Below the pieces are notes generated by a model. The model was not told where the DNA came from and searched no databases. It was given only the letters and a program-made list of their open reading frames with translations. A DNA stretch of 48,955 nt from Nemertoderma westbladi (lineage: Eukaryota > Xenacoelomorpha > Nemertodermatida > Nemertodermatidae), in assembly GCA_032718475.1 (NCBI GenBank), contig JAUCBJ010007828.1:1-48955 (forward strand), in the 5' to 3' direction. Below, piece after piece: positions 28,976 to 38,035 of the stretch (its first letter is position 1; every line of letters starts with the position of its first letter). Both the position numbers and the translations under genes were made by a program.

Positions 28976-30010
28976 TAACAGTATGACGTGTGTTACTTCT
29001 TACTTCTGTACTTATTATGTGGAGACCCCAACACGTTAATCAGTTACTAATCCCCTTTCATTATCCAGCCGTTTAAAAATACCCTTCCTGTTGTATGGAA
29101 AAATTAGAAGAGATGGTGGTAGCATCAACTTGTGGTATTTCTTTCTGATAGGGCTCACAATCGTAGCTTGTACTGTAGTTAGTCTTAGCAGCAGCTGCAG
29201 TTGGCAAACCTGGCATTGGTACCAGTTTCCACCAAATATAATTTGTAATTAAACATTTGTTGGAGCATAATCTAATCTAGTCCTAAAGACTCTAAAGTCC
29301 TGGGTACATAAGGCTGTAAGGTTAGACATAACATGAATGTAAATTGTAAACTAAACAATACTGCAATATGCTAAAAGTAAAGTACAAAGTACCTAGAATG
29401 CTAGAATGTACCATTATATTCTAAGTACAGTACACTGAAGATACATAGGCCTACAGAGCTGCAAAGGTAACTTTCCATAACTTAATAGCTGTCTGGCTGT
29501 CTCTCATCTGTCATGCTTCATGTACCTTTAAGTTTGATTCTCAATGTCACGTCCAAAATTGGACTTAAAGTCCAATATTGGACTTTTGTAAAAATTTAAA
29601 GCCTTATAAAAAAAGTTCCCCCTGGTGAATTTCAGGTCCCCCTGTTCAAAACTCTTATTTTTTGATATATTTTCGATTAACAAAAAAAAATCCCGCCCGA
29701 TCCAATTACCCAAGGCCCTGGAACAATTGGCTGATTTGAAGTCCAATATTGGACTCACAGAAGTCCAATTTTGGACTTGAACTGGAGTCGAAGTCCAATT
29801 TTGGACTCAAGTCCAATTTTTGACTTCTCACCGACTGTGTAACTTAACCTTAACCATATTATACCTGAAGTGGGTCCTTCGCGCAGCACGTGATATAAAC
29901 TTATGTAAGTGTAATCTTGAAAGAAAAATAAGCAAAATCTAAGCAGATGTGATGCCCTTGATCACTTTATACCAGCCTAGAGGCAGGATTGAAAACTGCA
30001 GTCGATTTAA

Positions 30011-30814
30011 CCCTTGTGCTGTCTTTGAGTTTGAGGTCATTTTTGACCCATCATAGATTTAAACTTACTCAATTTTATCACACATGGATATTCCAACTCA
30101 GTTCGCAAACCAGATGTCATCAAATGTCAAATGGGCCCAAACTTAGATAGATACCAAAATTTTGAATTGGGGATGACATGAAATATTCCAAAATGCACAT
30201 GGCCAGTTCCCGCCCTTGGCGCAAGTGAGTCATATTCCCCATTTTTGTGATGATCAACTTCTAGTATTCCTACTGCATTGATATTATGCTCATTTAGAAC
30301 CGCAATGACCGATTTAGTTGTTGTAGACACCTTCAAAACAAGCATAGAGCTGTAGAGCGAATAGTGTTTGTCAAGGTATTTGTCAATATCGCATCAAGGC
30401 GCTAATTTTGACTTGTGCCGGACTTCACATTATCTGCAATATCTGCAAAACTATTCGCTCTATTGTTGTTTTGAAGGTGTCTACACCAACTAAATCTGTC
30501 ATTGCGGTTCTATTGAGCATAAATATAAATGCAGTAGGAATAATAGAAGTTGATCATCACAAAAATGGGGAATATGACTCACTTGCGCCAAGGGCGGGAA
30601 CTGGCCATCTGCCTGTGGGAATATTTCCTGTCATCCCCAAATGAAAATTTTGGTTCCGGTATCTATCGAAGTTTGGGGTCATTTTATGACATCTGATGTG
30701 CAAACTGAGTTTAAATTCGACAATTCAACAAGTTTTTTTGGACCACCCCAACCCTCTCATTTACCTGAGGTCAAAATTGACCTCAAAGGAATCATCTGTT
30801 TGAGAAACGAAGGG
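30011..30814. mobile_element. piggyBac-like inverted-repeat element, TTAA target
   Basis: TTAA at 30007-30010 and 30815-30818 flanks an 804-bp element that starts CCCTTGTGCT and ends ACGAAGGG. The element is almost entirely two long inverted arms (about 30011-30360 and 30440-30814) with a short centre. TTAA target plus CCC...GGG ends are typical of piggyBac. The two arms act as natural paralogues: TAGAG-CTG-TAGAG (30345-30357) in the left arm is absent from the right arm near 30460, so it is an insertion. Confidence 0.75.
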
Positions 30815-31235
30815 TTAAGACCTCAGAAAAAGTTTAAATGACACAGCTAATGGTCGAGTACAATTCTGCCAAGTTTCAGGTTCAAAAAAAAAGTCTGGGT
30901 CTGGGGTGAAAAGTCGCTAAATAATGTCAAGTTTTGGACATATTTATGCCTACAAATTTTCAATTTGACAGCTTTAAATCTGACAAAGTTATTTAATGTC
31001 AAAATAGTTACGTCAACAACTATTTGCCATTATTGACATTCTCCTTAACAGTGTCAATTCGCCATGGCTCCGCCAACTTCGTGGCTCGCCCCACATACCT
31101 TTCAACAATATTGATTTTACTTTATATACTAAATTAACTCTCACTTTTTGCATGCTCCCCAAATCCCAGTTATTGGTTTGCCCCCCCGGATTTGGCCTCT
31201 GCCCCCCCAGATATTATGATCACCATACGGGCCTG

Positions 31236-31763
31236 TCAGAAGGTAGTCAGATAGTCAGATAGTGTGAATTATTGGACAGATCAGTTAGTAGGCCTACAGT
31301 CTCACAGTAGTCTGGTAGTAGTAGTACGGCATGCGGCTGTACTGCTGCACGGTCAGACGGTAGCGTAGGTACCGGTGCTGCGGTGTAACAGAGAATTTTC
31401 ACTCCCCATGCAGCCATGTACCATGTAAAATCACTCCCCAGTTAAAATTCCCTAGTCAGCTCTGCAGCTAGTGTACCGGTACCGGTATTGTATACACGGT
31501 TGACGGTATTGTACCGGTACCGGTATTGCAGTATTGTATTTTGTATTACCTACTACACTACTGCACTAGTATATACCGGGTACCGTACGTTTTGCATGCG
31601 TTTCTCACTCGTTTGTACTCTTTTGTACTATTTTTGAACTCTTTTGTACTATTTTGCACTTTAATGTAGGCCTAGGTATTTTGTAGGCCTACTCTTTTGT
31701 AGGGCCTAGGCCTACTATATTAGTTATAGTTCATATCCGTACCGATGGTATTTTCGTATTGCA
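31236..31763. other. Dense cluster of footprint words (right of hAT)
   Basis: N5-CWG-N5 sites: 31251 (ATAGT-CAG), 31307 (GTAGT-CTG), 31349 (ACGGT-CAG), 31373 (CGGTG-CTG), 31406 (CCATG-CAG), 31452-31472 (CTAGT-CAG-CTAGT containing CAGCT-CTG-CAGCT), 31524 (TATTG-CAG) and 31556 (CACTA-CTG). Interspersed are TACCGGTA words (about 31474-31490 and 31512-31526) and TAGGCCTA words (about 31291, 31668, 31684, 31704). No gene. Confidence 0.85.
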
Positions 31764-31775
31764 AAAATAAGACTA

Positions 31776-32527
31776 CTACTACTACTAGGCAGCTAGGTCG
31801 AGCGAACTCGGACAGTGGAAATGAGATCCTTCCAGGCTTCCCGATTCTCCATAGTTGTCGCAATTTCGTTTCTCCCAAGTTCAGTATCCCTTTCAAGTTG
31901 ATCTATACCGGTAGGCCTATATGTTATGGCAGGTCGTCCACGACTACGCTTTCCATGAGTTGGTTGCCAGAGAAGTACAGAAGTAGATCTGGTATGACCT
32001 CGTCTTTACTTCGCCAGCAGTGCCCACTGAATCTTAATCTGCGTTCACGGAGGGTGGTTGATACAGGTGGTATTGTACCATAAAGCTCGGCGTTTGTCAT
32101 GTGTTGTCTCCAGCTGATGTTTAGGGCTGCCCTTAGTAATCTTGTGTAGCAACCATCAATTCGTTGTTCAAGTGATTTAGTCAGTGTCCAGGTCTCACCC
32201 CCGTATAAAAATACACTTTCCACTGTGGCTCGAAAGAACTTAGTCTTCAGGCTGTCAGGTGCCTGGAGAGATCTGATTTCCAGATGGTATCCATTTTTGA
32301 TAGAGCTACCCAAGCCTTTGCTTTCCTAACTTCTATGTCCTTTTTGCTACTCTCTATCCATGATCCAAGGTACTGGAAGTCGTCGACCTTCCTTAGTTGA
32401 TTATTATCAATGGTTGTCAAGTTTCCATCAACATTAAAGGTCATGAATTCGGTCTTTGTAGCATTTATATGCAATCCAACCTCCTTAGCAGCCCTCTCCA
32501 CTTTATTTAGTAGAAGACAGTAGAAGT
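31776..32527 (-). pseudogene. LINE B 3' fragment with TSD and micro-insertions
   Basis: A 752-bp, 5'-truncated relative of LINE B, flanked by AAAATAAGACTA at 31764-31775 and 32528-32539. It retains the C-terminal RT part (YLGSWIESS, LRFSGHCWRSKD). Against LINE B it has gains CTAGG-CAG-CTAGG (31785-31797), TA-CCGG-TA-GGCC-TA (12 bp gained near 31908-31919), AAGTA-CAG-AAGTA (31973-31985) and TCAGG-CTG-TCAGG (32247-32259). It is the best internal control for the footprint finding. Confidence 0.9.
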
Positions 32528-32539
32528 AAAATAAGACTA

Positions 32540-33120
32540 TAAGTATGAAATACCCTATGTTATTGAGATAATGTTTATTGTTTTGGTTAGAAAAGCCCAC
32601 CACTGTGACCTGCTCCTTTCCGTTAATTAAGTAATGGAGATTAGTTTATTGTTTTGGTTAGAAAACACCACCACTGTAACACCATCGGTACGCATATGAA
32701 CGATAACCACTATATTTCAGTAATTTACTATTTTGTATTTTTTGTACTTTTTTGTACAGATTCGTTGGACCGCTGCAGATCTGCAGATCGGAACCGGATA
32801 AGCGTTTTCCGGTGTGCGATCTGACGGCAGGACGCGAGGACGGTAGCAGAAAATTTCCACCCCCCTAAAAATTCACCTCCCGGCTTCCCGGTTACAGGGT
32901 TAGGGTACACTTACAACTTACCAGAAAGGAACAAAAACAATAAACGATTTGATCGTCTATGCTTGTGCCTTGGCAGGCCCATCAGCCCATGGTTGCAGGG
33001 ATAAATTAAGCATGGTGGTGGTGCTGGTGGATAGCCCATTACTGCCAGACTGCATTACGTTCTTAAGACACTACCAGACTACTGCACTAAGATGCCTGCC
33101 TGTAATACCACCCTGGACCT
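32540..33120. other. Non-coding, dispersed repeats and footprints
   Basis: It contains two copies of the TTATTGTTTTGGTTAG repeat and CAGAT-CTG-CAGAT (32776-32788). Nested sites are CATTA-CTG-CATTA with inner ACTGC-CAG-ACTGC (33037-33057) and CACTA-CTG-CACTA with inner ACTAC-CAG-ACTAC (33069-33089). No gene. Confidence 0.7.
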
Positions 33121-33127
33121 TGCCACC

Positions 33128-33315
33128 CCGGATCTAAGATCGCGTCTAGGACAGTAGGATCTAAGTTCTGAAGTTCTCATCTAGCAGTCTAGAATCTAAG
33201 TTCGCATCTATGATTTATGGCCGGGCCACACCCAGGATTTAGGATCTAAGGTTGCATCTGTAGATACCACCCAGGATCTAAGTTCGTGATCTAAGGTCGC
33301 ACCTCTGGCAGCCTG
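33128..33315. repeat. Degenerate GGATCTAAGNTCGCATCT repeat
   Basis: About six diverged units around GGATCTAAG, with CACCCAGG spacers. Three N5-CWG-N5 sites interrupt it: 33147-33159 (TAGGA), 33163-33175 (AAGTT) and 33180-33192 (TCTAG). Removing these restores better unit similarity. Confidence 0.65.
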
Positions 33316-33452
33316 GTTCCCACCCGAGATATAAGTTCCCTATAGAATTTCATATTATTGGTTTTCACAGCTCGTTTCTGGCTGCTAGTTTTCTGCTCAT
33401 TTCAGCTCGTTTCAGATTGTTTCAGCTCGTTTGCCCGTTACTTTGTCCCTGT

Positions 33453-33473
33453 CAATACTGCAGTACTGCAATA
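33453..33473. other. Nested footprint CAATA-CTG-CAATA / TACTG-CAG-TACTG
   Basis: The inner TACTG-CAG-TACTG (33456-33468), once collapsed, leaves CAATA-CTG-CAATA. This shows two events at the same spot. Confidence 0.75.
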
Positions 33474-33647
33474 CGATTGTCGTATGTTTATTAAATTGAA
33501 ATTTATTAACGAGTGTCATTGTTTACATAATTATATTATTATCTTTGATCTGTTTACTTTGTATATATACACCTTGTTTTTATTATATATGTGTATTTTG
33601 TTTTGTTTTTACGACCGTCAGAGGAATATCACATACAGGAGGTAGAA

Positions 33648-33693
33648 TAAAACGTCTGTCCTTATCTGATCTGATCTGATCTGATCTGACAGC
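33648..33693. repeat. (GATCT)n-bearing sequence, inverted at 37736-37778
   Basis: AAAACGTCTGTCCTTATCTG followed by GATCTGATCTGATCTG occurs here and, inverted, at 37736-37778. The shared sequence extends beyond the microsatellite, so the two belong to one repeat family. Confidence 0.75.
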
Positions 33694-33699
33694 ATCTGA

Positions 33700-34610
33700 T
33701 TCTATAACCAATCAGGAGAAAGAGATATAATATTTACCTAACTGTCTGTTAGGTAAATAGCCAATAGCTGAATAGGGGATCACGTTTCAGGTTGCCTGTT
33801 ACGTATCAGTATCATCATATGAAGTAGCAGTACAGGCATATCGGTATGCATCTAATGCACAAAGGCATGTTATTATTAAAAATGCGATATACAGTAGGAT
33901 GAAGGATGGTGGGTATGAAAGTTGTGTGATTGTCCCAGCAAAGATGGATAGTTTCCGATGTAAACAACTTTCGTAGATTTAGTTGGTGCTGAAACATTAA
34001 ACTTTTATTAAAAACAATACAGCATTTGCTGCAATATTTTTTTCGTAAATCTTTCTTGTTAATAGTTATCATTATTAATAGTTAAAGTTAATTATAATTA
34101 TAATAATTTATAATTAATATTATTAATTAAGTACGGTAATGATACTTATTAATATATTACATTTAAAATATTTATGAAATTTAACAATTTTATTAATTTT
34201 ACTATTTATTAAAGAATATGGGAAGGTGGATGGGAATGTGGGAATTTATAAACACTTATTACCTTCCAATTGAAGGAAAAGAGCAGTTTACAGCGGCTGT
34301 AATTTGTAACCAAAACAATAAACGATTTTGTTACCTACCAATTGAGGGAAAGGAGAATATGTTACCGTGGCGGCTTGTTTACACCCACCTTCTTACTAAC
34401 CGTCCGACTGACTGATCAATAGATCATCCCCCTCAAAAAATATAGGACATCGCGCACGCGCATAAAACACTTAATAAAGATAAATTTAATAAAAATTATC
34501 GACCAATAAAAAATCGACCGAAAAATGAAATCCTGGTATTCTTCACATTGGTGAAGAATACCAGACTTTATGCCGTTATATTTCACTTTGCAGTTACCCC
34601 CATGTGAAGA
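33700..34610. other. AT-rich non-coding DNA with repeat fragments
   Basis: No gene seen. Near 34255-34370 are copies of the AACCAAAACAATAAACG repeat. Near 34473-34563, AATAAAGATAAATT...GGTATTCTTCACAT matches 37237-37345, including a TATTCTTCAC/GTGAAGAATA inverted repeat. Confidence 0.5.
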
Positions 34611-34614
34611 ATAC

Positions 34615-37124
34615 CCCTAGTAGCACACCAACGTTCACCTCACGTTTAGAATAGTTCTAATAACGTGGTTAACGTTGTTCTGATAACGTTCTAGGTGCGT
34701 TCACTGTACACGTTCATCTAGGAAGGGATTTGTCCCGCTCAAAAAACGTTGATTCGACGTCATCTTATAAACGTTAGATATTCGTTCTAAAATGGTCCGT
34801 TCAACTAATTATTTACCGAACTCCTTTTGAACGGTTTAATATTGTTTTGAAAAGGTTCAATAATGGTTCCTTCAAACGTTCAAAACTGTTGGTTTGAACT
34901 GTGCTTGAACTAAAAGTGTAGTTCAAATATATAATTTCGAACGAATATTTAACCACTGCTAAATAGCTGTCAATCATTCACTATTAAATGATAATATGGC
35001 AAAATGCCCCTCCCCCCCCCCCCCCCCCCCTGGACAACTGACCACCGCTGTTAGTGCAACGATTTGTGTACTGCAGGACTGCAGCAAAAGTAAATCAACT
35101 GAACATGAAAACAAACATTTGCTTGTTGAAATAACACCACAAGTTTATATTGAATATTACCACACTACTTACTTTATCACAAATATACCGAATTTACCGA
35201 ACATGAGAAACATGGAAAGAAATATAACAAGAAGATAAATCAAATAGGAAATACATAATATATCATTAAGGTAAAAGTTAAATAGATAAGTCTAGAGTTA
35301 ATTATTACAGAGTGGGAGTACTGTATAATGATATCTTTCTCTGGGTAGCATTCCTTCGTTTTCTCCTGAATTTTGTAGCTAGTCGAATCCCCACACACAC
35401 TCCATCCATAATAAATAGCCTTTCCCAGCTGTAACAAAAATAAAATTTATTTAAAAATAAAAAAAATTAAAAGAAACATTTTATGCACTACTTTACTTCA
35501 AAAAAAGGAAGGAGCCGATTATATAATTATACCTAATGAATAGCATGTTGTATAAGTCACTTTTACTTCAAGTGATATACTGTTAGGCCTATACTTTTAT
35601 AAACTGTATACTCTTGCACAAATATGAAACCGAATCTTTCTAATGTGATGCTTATTTATACATACATATATACTATAAATATACATATAATATATATGCC
35701 GCCTCCGCTTTGCAGGACATTGCTTTCGCCGTGAGAACCAGTGAGTCTGTGCACAATCTTGCGATTTGACACCCCATGACTTCACCCAAGACGCCTCTTA
35801 AAGGACATTGGCTTTGGAGATGCTGATAATTATGGGGATAGGGAATTGCGGCGGTGGAATTTTGTATATAACCTGGCATATCATTCTTTGCATGCTGCTT
35901 CACAGTAAGCCAATTGAAGGTTGCATGGTGGTGGTGGTGGAACAAATTTTTGTTATAGATAGATAAATACTTACATACCGCATTATAAACTTGAGAGATT
36001 CAACCAAAATTTAAATATTTAATTTACCGCTGTGGCTTAAGCAGGCTGATCGGTAAATTGGATCAATTTAAAAAATTTATATTTATTCAATCATGTTTTT
36101 TTGCATTAATTTTATCTGTTTATTACAACAATCTTCGAATTAAATTACATGCAGTACCGTTCATGTGATATATTAAATTATATATTTTAAAGCTAATAAC
36201 TCTAACTGTCTAAAGTTCTGTCATATATTCGACTAGAAATAAAATTATTAACTAATAATTAAATTGTAAATAATTACCTTTAATCTCTTTGATGGATGGC
36301 GGCCCTTTATTATTGGTCCCGATACGGTTGAAAAGCATCACAAGATTGACCTCGATCTTCGCACTGTTCGCCTATTGAATGTATGTACCCCATGACGTAT
36401 GTACCCCATGCCGTCATAAAAATATACAGGAAATAATTGAGACGCAACAAAAATTAATTTAAATTACAGTTATACAATGCAGTATGTTGTATTACACACC
36501 GTTATACAGTACCTACTACTGTATACTTTGCTCCTGAGTTCTGTATGAACCAATATACCACTATTTTTACATCATTCAGTACTTGGGCAGTTCCAGTATT
36601 GCCTGTAATTGGATGATTCATCACAGACACTGGTTCCCATAGCGTGGGAAAGTTTGTCGTTCAGATAATTATTATTTTGAACGGAAAATGTTTAGTATTG
36701 AACCGCTATTGAACTACGGTTATGAAAAACATAGTTTGGACATTTTTTGAACGACAATTTTAAAAATATCTGAACTGAAATTGAACTGGTTAATTTTTAT
36801 TGGATAATAAACAATATTGAAACGTTCACAATAGAAAACGGAAATATAACTTGCCATTTACAAATCGTTACTTTTCAGTTTCTGAACTCAAATTGAACTG
36901 GTTATTGCTTTGGACGCCATTCAAACGTCCAAGAACATTAACGGGAAATTAACTGATACCATTAATGAACGTTACTTTTCAGTTGAAACACCAACACCAT
37001 TTAGGCGTTATTATATGGAGACTAATTTAGAACGTTGAAATCTGGTACAGTATGTGCGACGTTTATGGAGTGGACATGTTCTCAACGTCGAAAAGCTGTG
37101 TGTGAACGTTATGTGCTACTAGGG
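34615..37124. mobile_element. TIR element, 2.5 kb, unclassified
   Basis: The left end CCCTAGTAGCACACCAACGT and the inverted right end CCCTAGTAGCACATAACGTT form an imperfect TIR of about 25 bp. AACGTT/GTTCAAACG-type words recur within about 350 bp of each end, like subterminal binding repeats. The TSD is unclear (AC on both sides at most). No transposase frame. It contains a LINE A fragment (35698-35895) and a poly-C run (about 35007-35030). Confidence 0.65.
35698..35895 (+). pseudogene. LINE A short fragment
   Basis: GCCGCCTCCGCTTTGCAGGA followed by TTGCTTTCGCCGTGAGAACC matches LINE A from about 21406 to 21630, with internal deletions. It is preceded by an ATATAC microsatellite. Confidence 0.8.
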
Positions 37125-37534
37125 ACCAGGTTTTCACCAAAAATGCAGGTTACAGAAGGGCTGAATATAACCAAAACAATAAAGGAATTAGTATATTTAC
37201 AGGTTATAAGACATAAATAAGCTCTATAATACACTCAATAAAGATAAATTAAAAAATAATTAAAATCTTCAAATATAAAATTCCAATAAAAGTCGACCGA
37301 AAAGTGAAATCCTGGTATTCTTTACATGGGCGGTATTCTTCACATGGACCGACACCAAAATTTGGCACCAGCCGCTAAAAACAAATTTAAAATTTCTAGC
37401 TTATTTTATTTGAATTCCTTTTAGTTCGTTTCAGTTAGTCTTTTAGTTAGTATCGTTAGTTTCAGAGCGGGAAGTATTATATTGACCCCCCCCCCCCCCC
37501 CCCCGGGTTTAAGGGGAATACCGGGGAAACTTCA
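37125..37534. other. AT-rich DNA with repeat remnants and a C-tract
   Basis: It shares the AATAAAGATAAATT...GGTATTCTTCAC block with 34473-34610. It ends in about 18 consecutive C (37486-37504). No gene. Confidence 0.5.
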
Positions 37535-37702
37535 CATGGTCCAGTACTCATTTAGCTACCATTTAAGGATGCAAGGCAGAGATGCCTCGCTAAACCCTTC
37601 AAAACATTCGTGCCGAAAAGAAAACTACCTTGGCCCCATGCCGGGGTTGAACCCACAACCTCTGAGAGATGTGAATTGAATATAACCACTACACCAAGGT
37701 GC
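37535..37702 (-). mobile_element. tRNA-derived SINE, copy 1
   Basis: Read on the minus strand it begins with an A-box-like region and a B-box GGTTCAACC (about 37645-37655). It continues with GGCACGAATG-type and CTTGCATCC sequence shared with 40440-40628. It is not a functional tRNA gene, because the anticodon arm is not conserved and the body continues into a SINE tail. Confidence 0.7.
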
Positions 37703-38035
37703 ACTCTGAACCAAGGTGGAACAAGTGTCAGATACCGTCAGATCAGATCAGATCAGATAAGGACAGACGTTTTAGCCATCCTACACATACAGTGATACAG
37801 ACATATGCGGACCCGTGATTTTATATTTTTTTTGTGAATTTAGCGGCGCTCAAATGAAACTGATTTGTTTTTTATTAATTCAATTGACATTTTACCGGTG
37901 CTCAAGCAGTCAAGCGAAATCAAGAAGATTTTATAATTAATGCCGTAATGGAAAGGAGCAAGTTACAGTGGCGAGCTTTTCTAACCAAAACAATAAACGA
38001 TAACTCAAGAACATACCGACATATAAAACACATAG

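Larger units (their letters stand above)
27973..29837. mobile_element. CAG...CTG-ended TIR transposon with 5-bp TSD (candidate footprint source family)
   Basis: The left end is CAGTCGGTGAGAAGTCAAAA and the right end is its exact inverse; the perfect TIR runs 29 bp. The flanks are TGTAA on both sides (27968-27972 and 29838-29842). Subterminal palindromes of the type AGTCCAAWWTTGGACT occur several times at each end (27987-28065, 29738-29825) and once inside (29552-29588), and are likely transposase-binding repeats. No transposase frame is seen. The interior hosts a LINE A fragment (28436-28853) and several N5-CWG-N5 sites (28273, 28317, 29309, 29356, 29488). The superfamily is uncertain: the ends resemble hAT, but the TSD is 5 bp instead of 8. 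Confidence 0.8.
26649..31235. mobile_element. hAT-like non-autonomous DNA transposon, 4.6 kb, composite
   Basis: Ends are CAGGCCCGTATCGTG on the left and, inverted, CAGGCCCGTATGGTG on the right, with poly-G/C tracts just inside (26664-26712 and 31182-31210). The flanks TCAGTAGG (26641-26648) and TCAGAAGG (31236-31243) agree in 7 of 8 bases, fitting an 8-bp hAT TSD. GCGCACCTG-type words recur near 27040-27110 and 27790-27890, perhaps subterminal binding repeats. No transposase frame is seen. It contains later insertions at 27973-29837 and 30011-30814. Confidence 0.75.

Noticed and set aside
31298-31315. ACAGT-CTC-ACAGT, GTAAG-AGT-GTAAG (28750) and GGACG-CGA-GGACG (32830) as footprints of the main class
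   Set aside because: The duplication is 5 bp but the spacer is not CWG. They may be mutated footprints and were not counted.
37640-37702. Functional tRNA gene
   Set aside because: Box-like sequences are present, but the cloverleaf is not conserved and the sequence continues into a shared SINE body.
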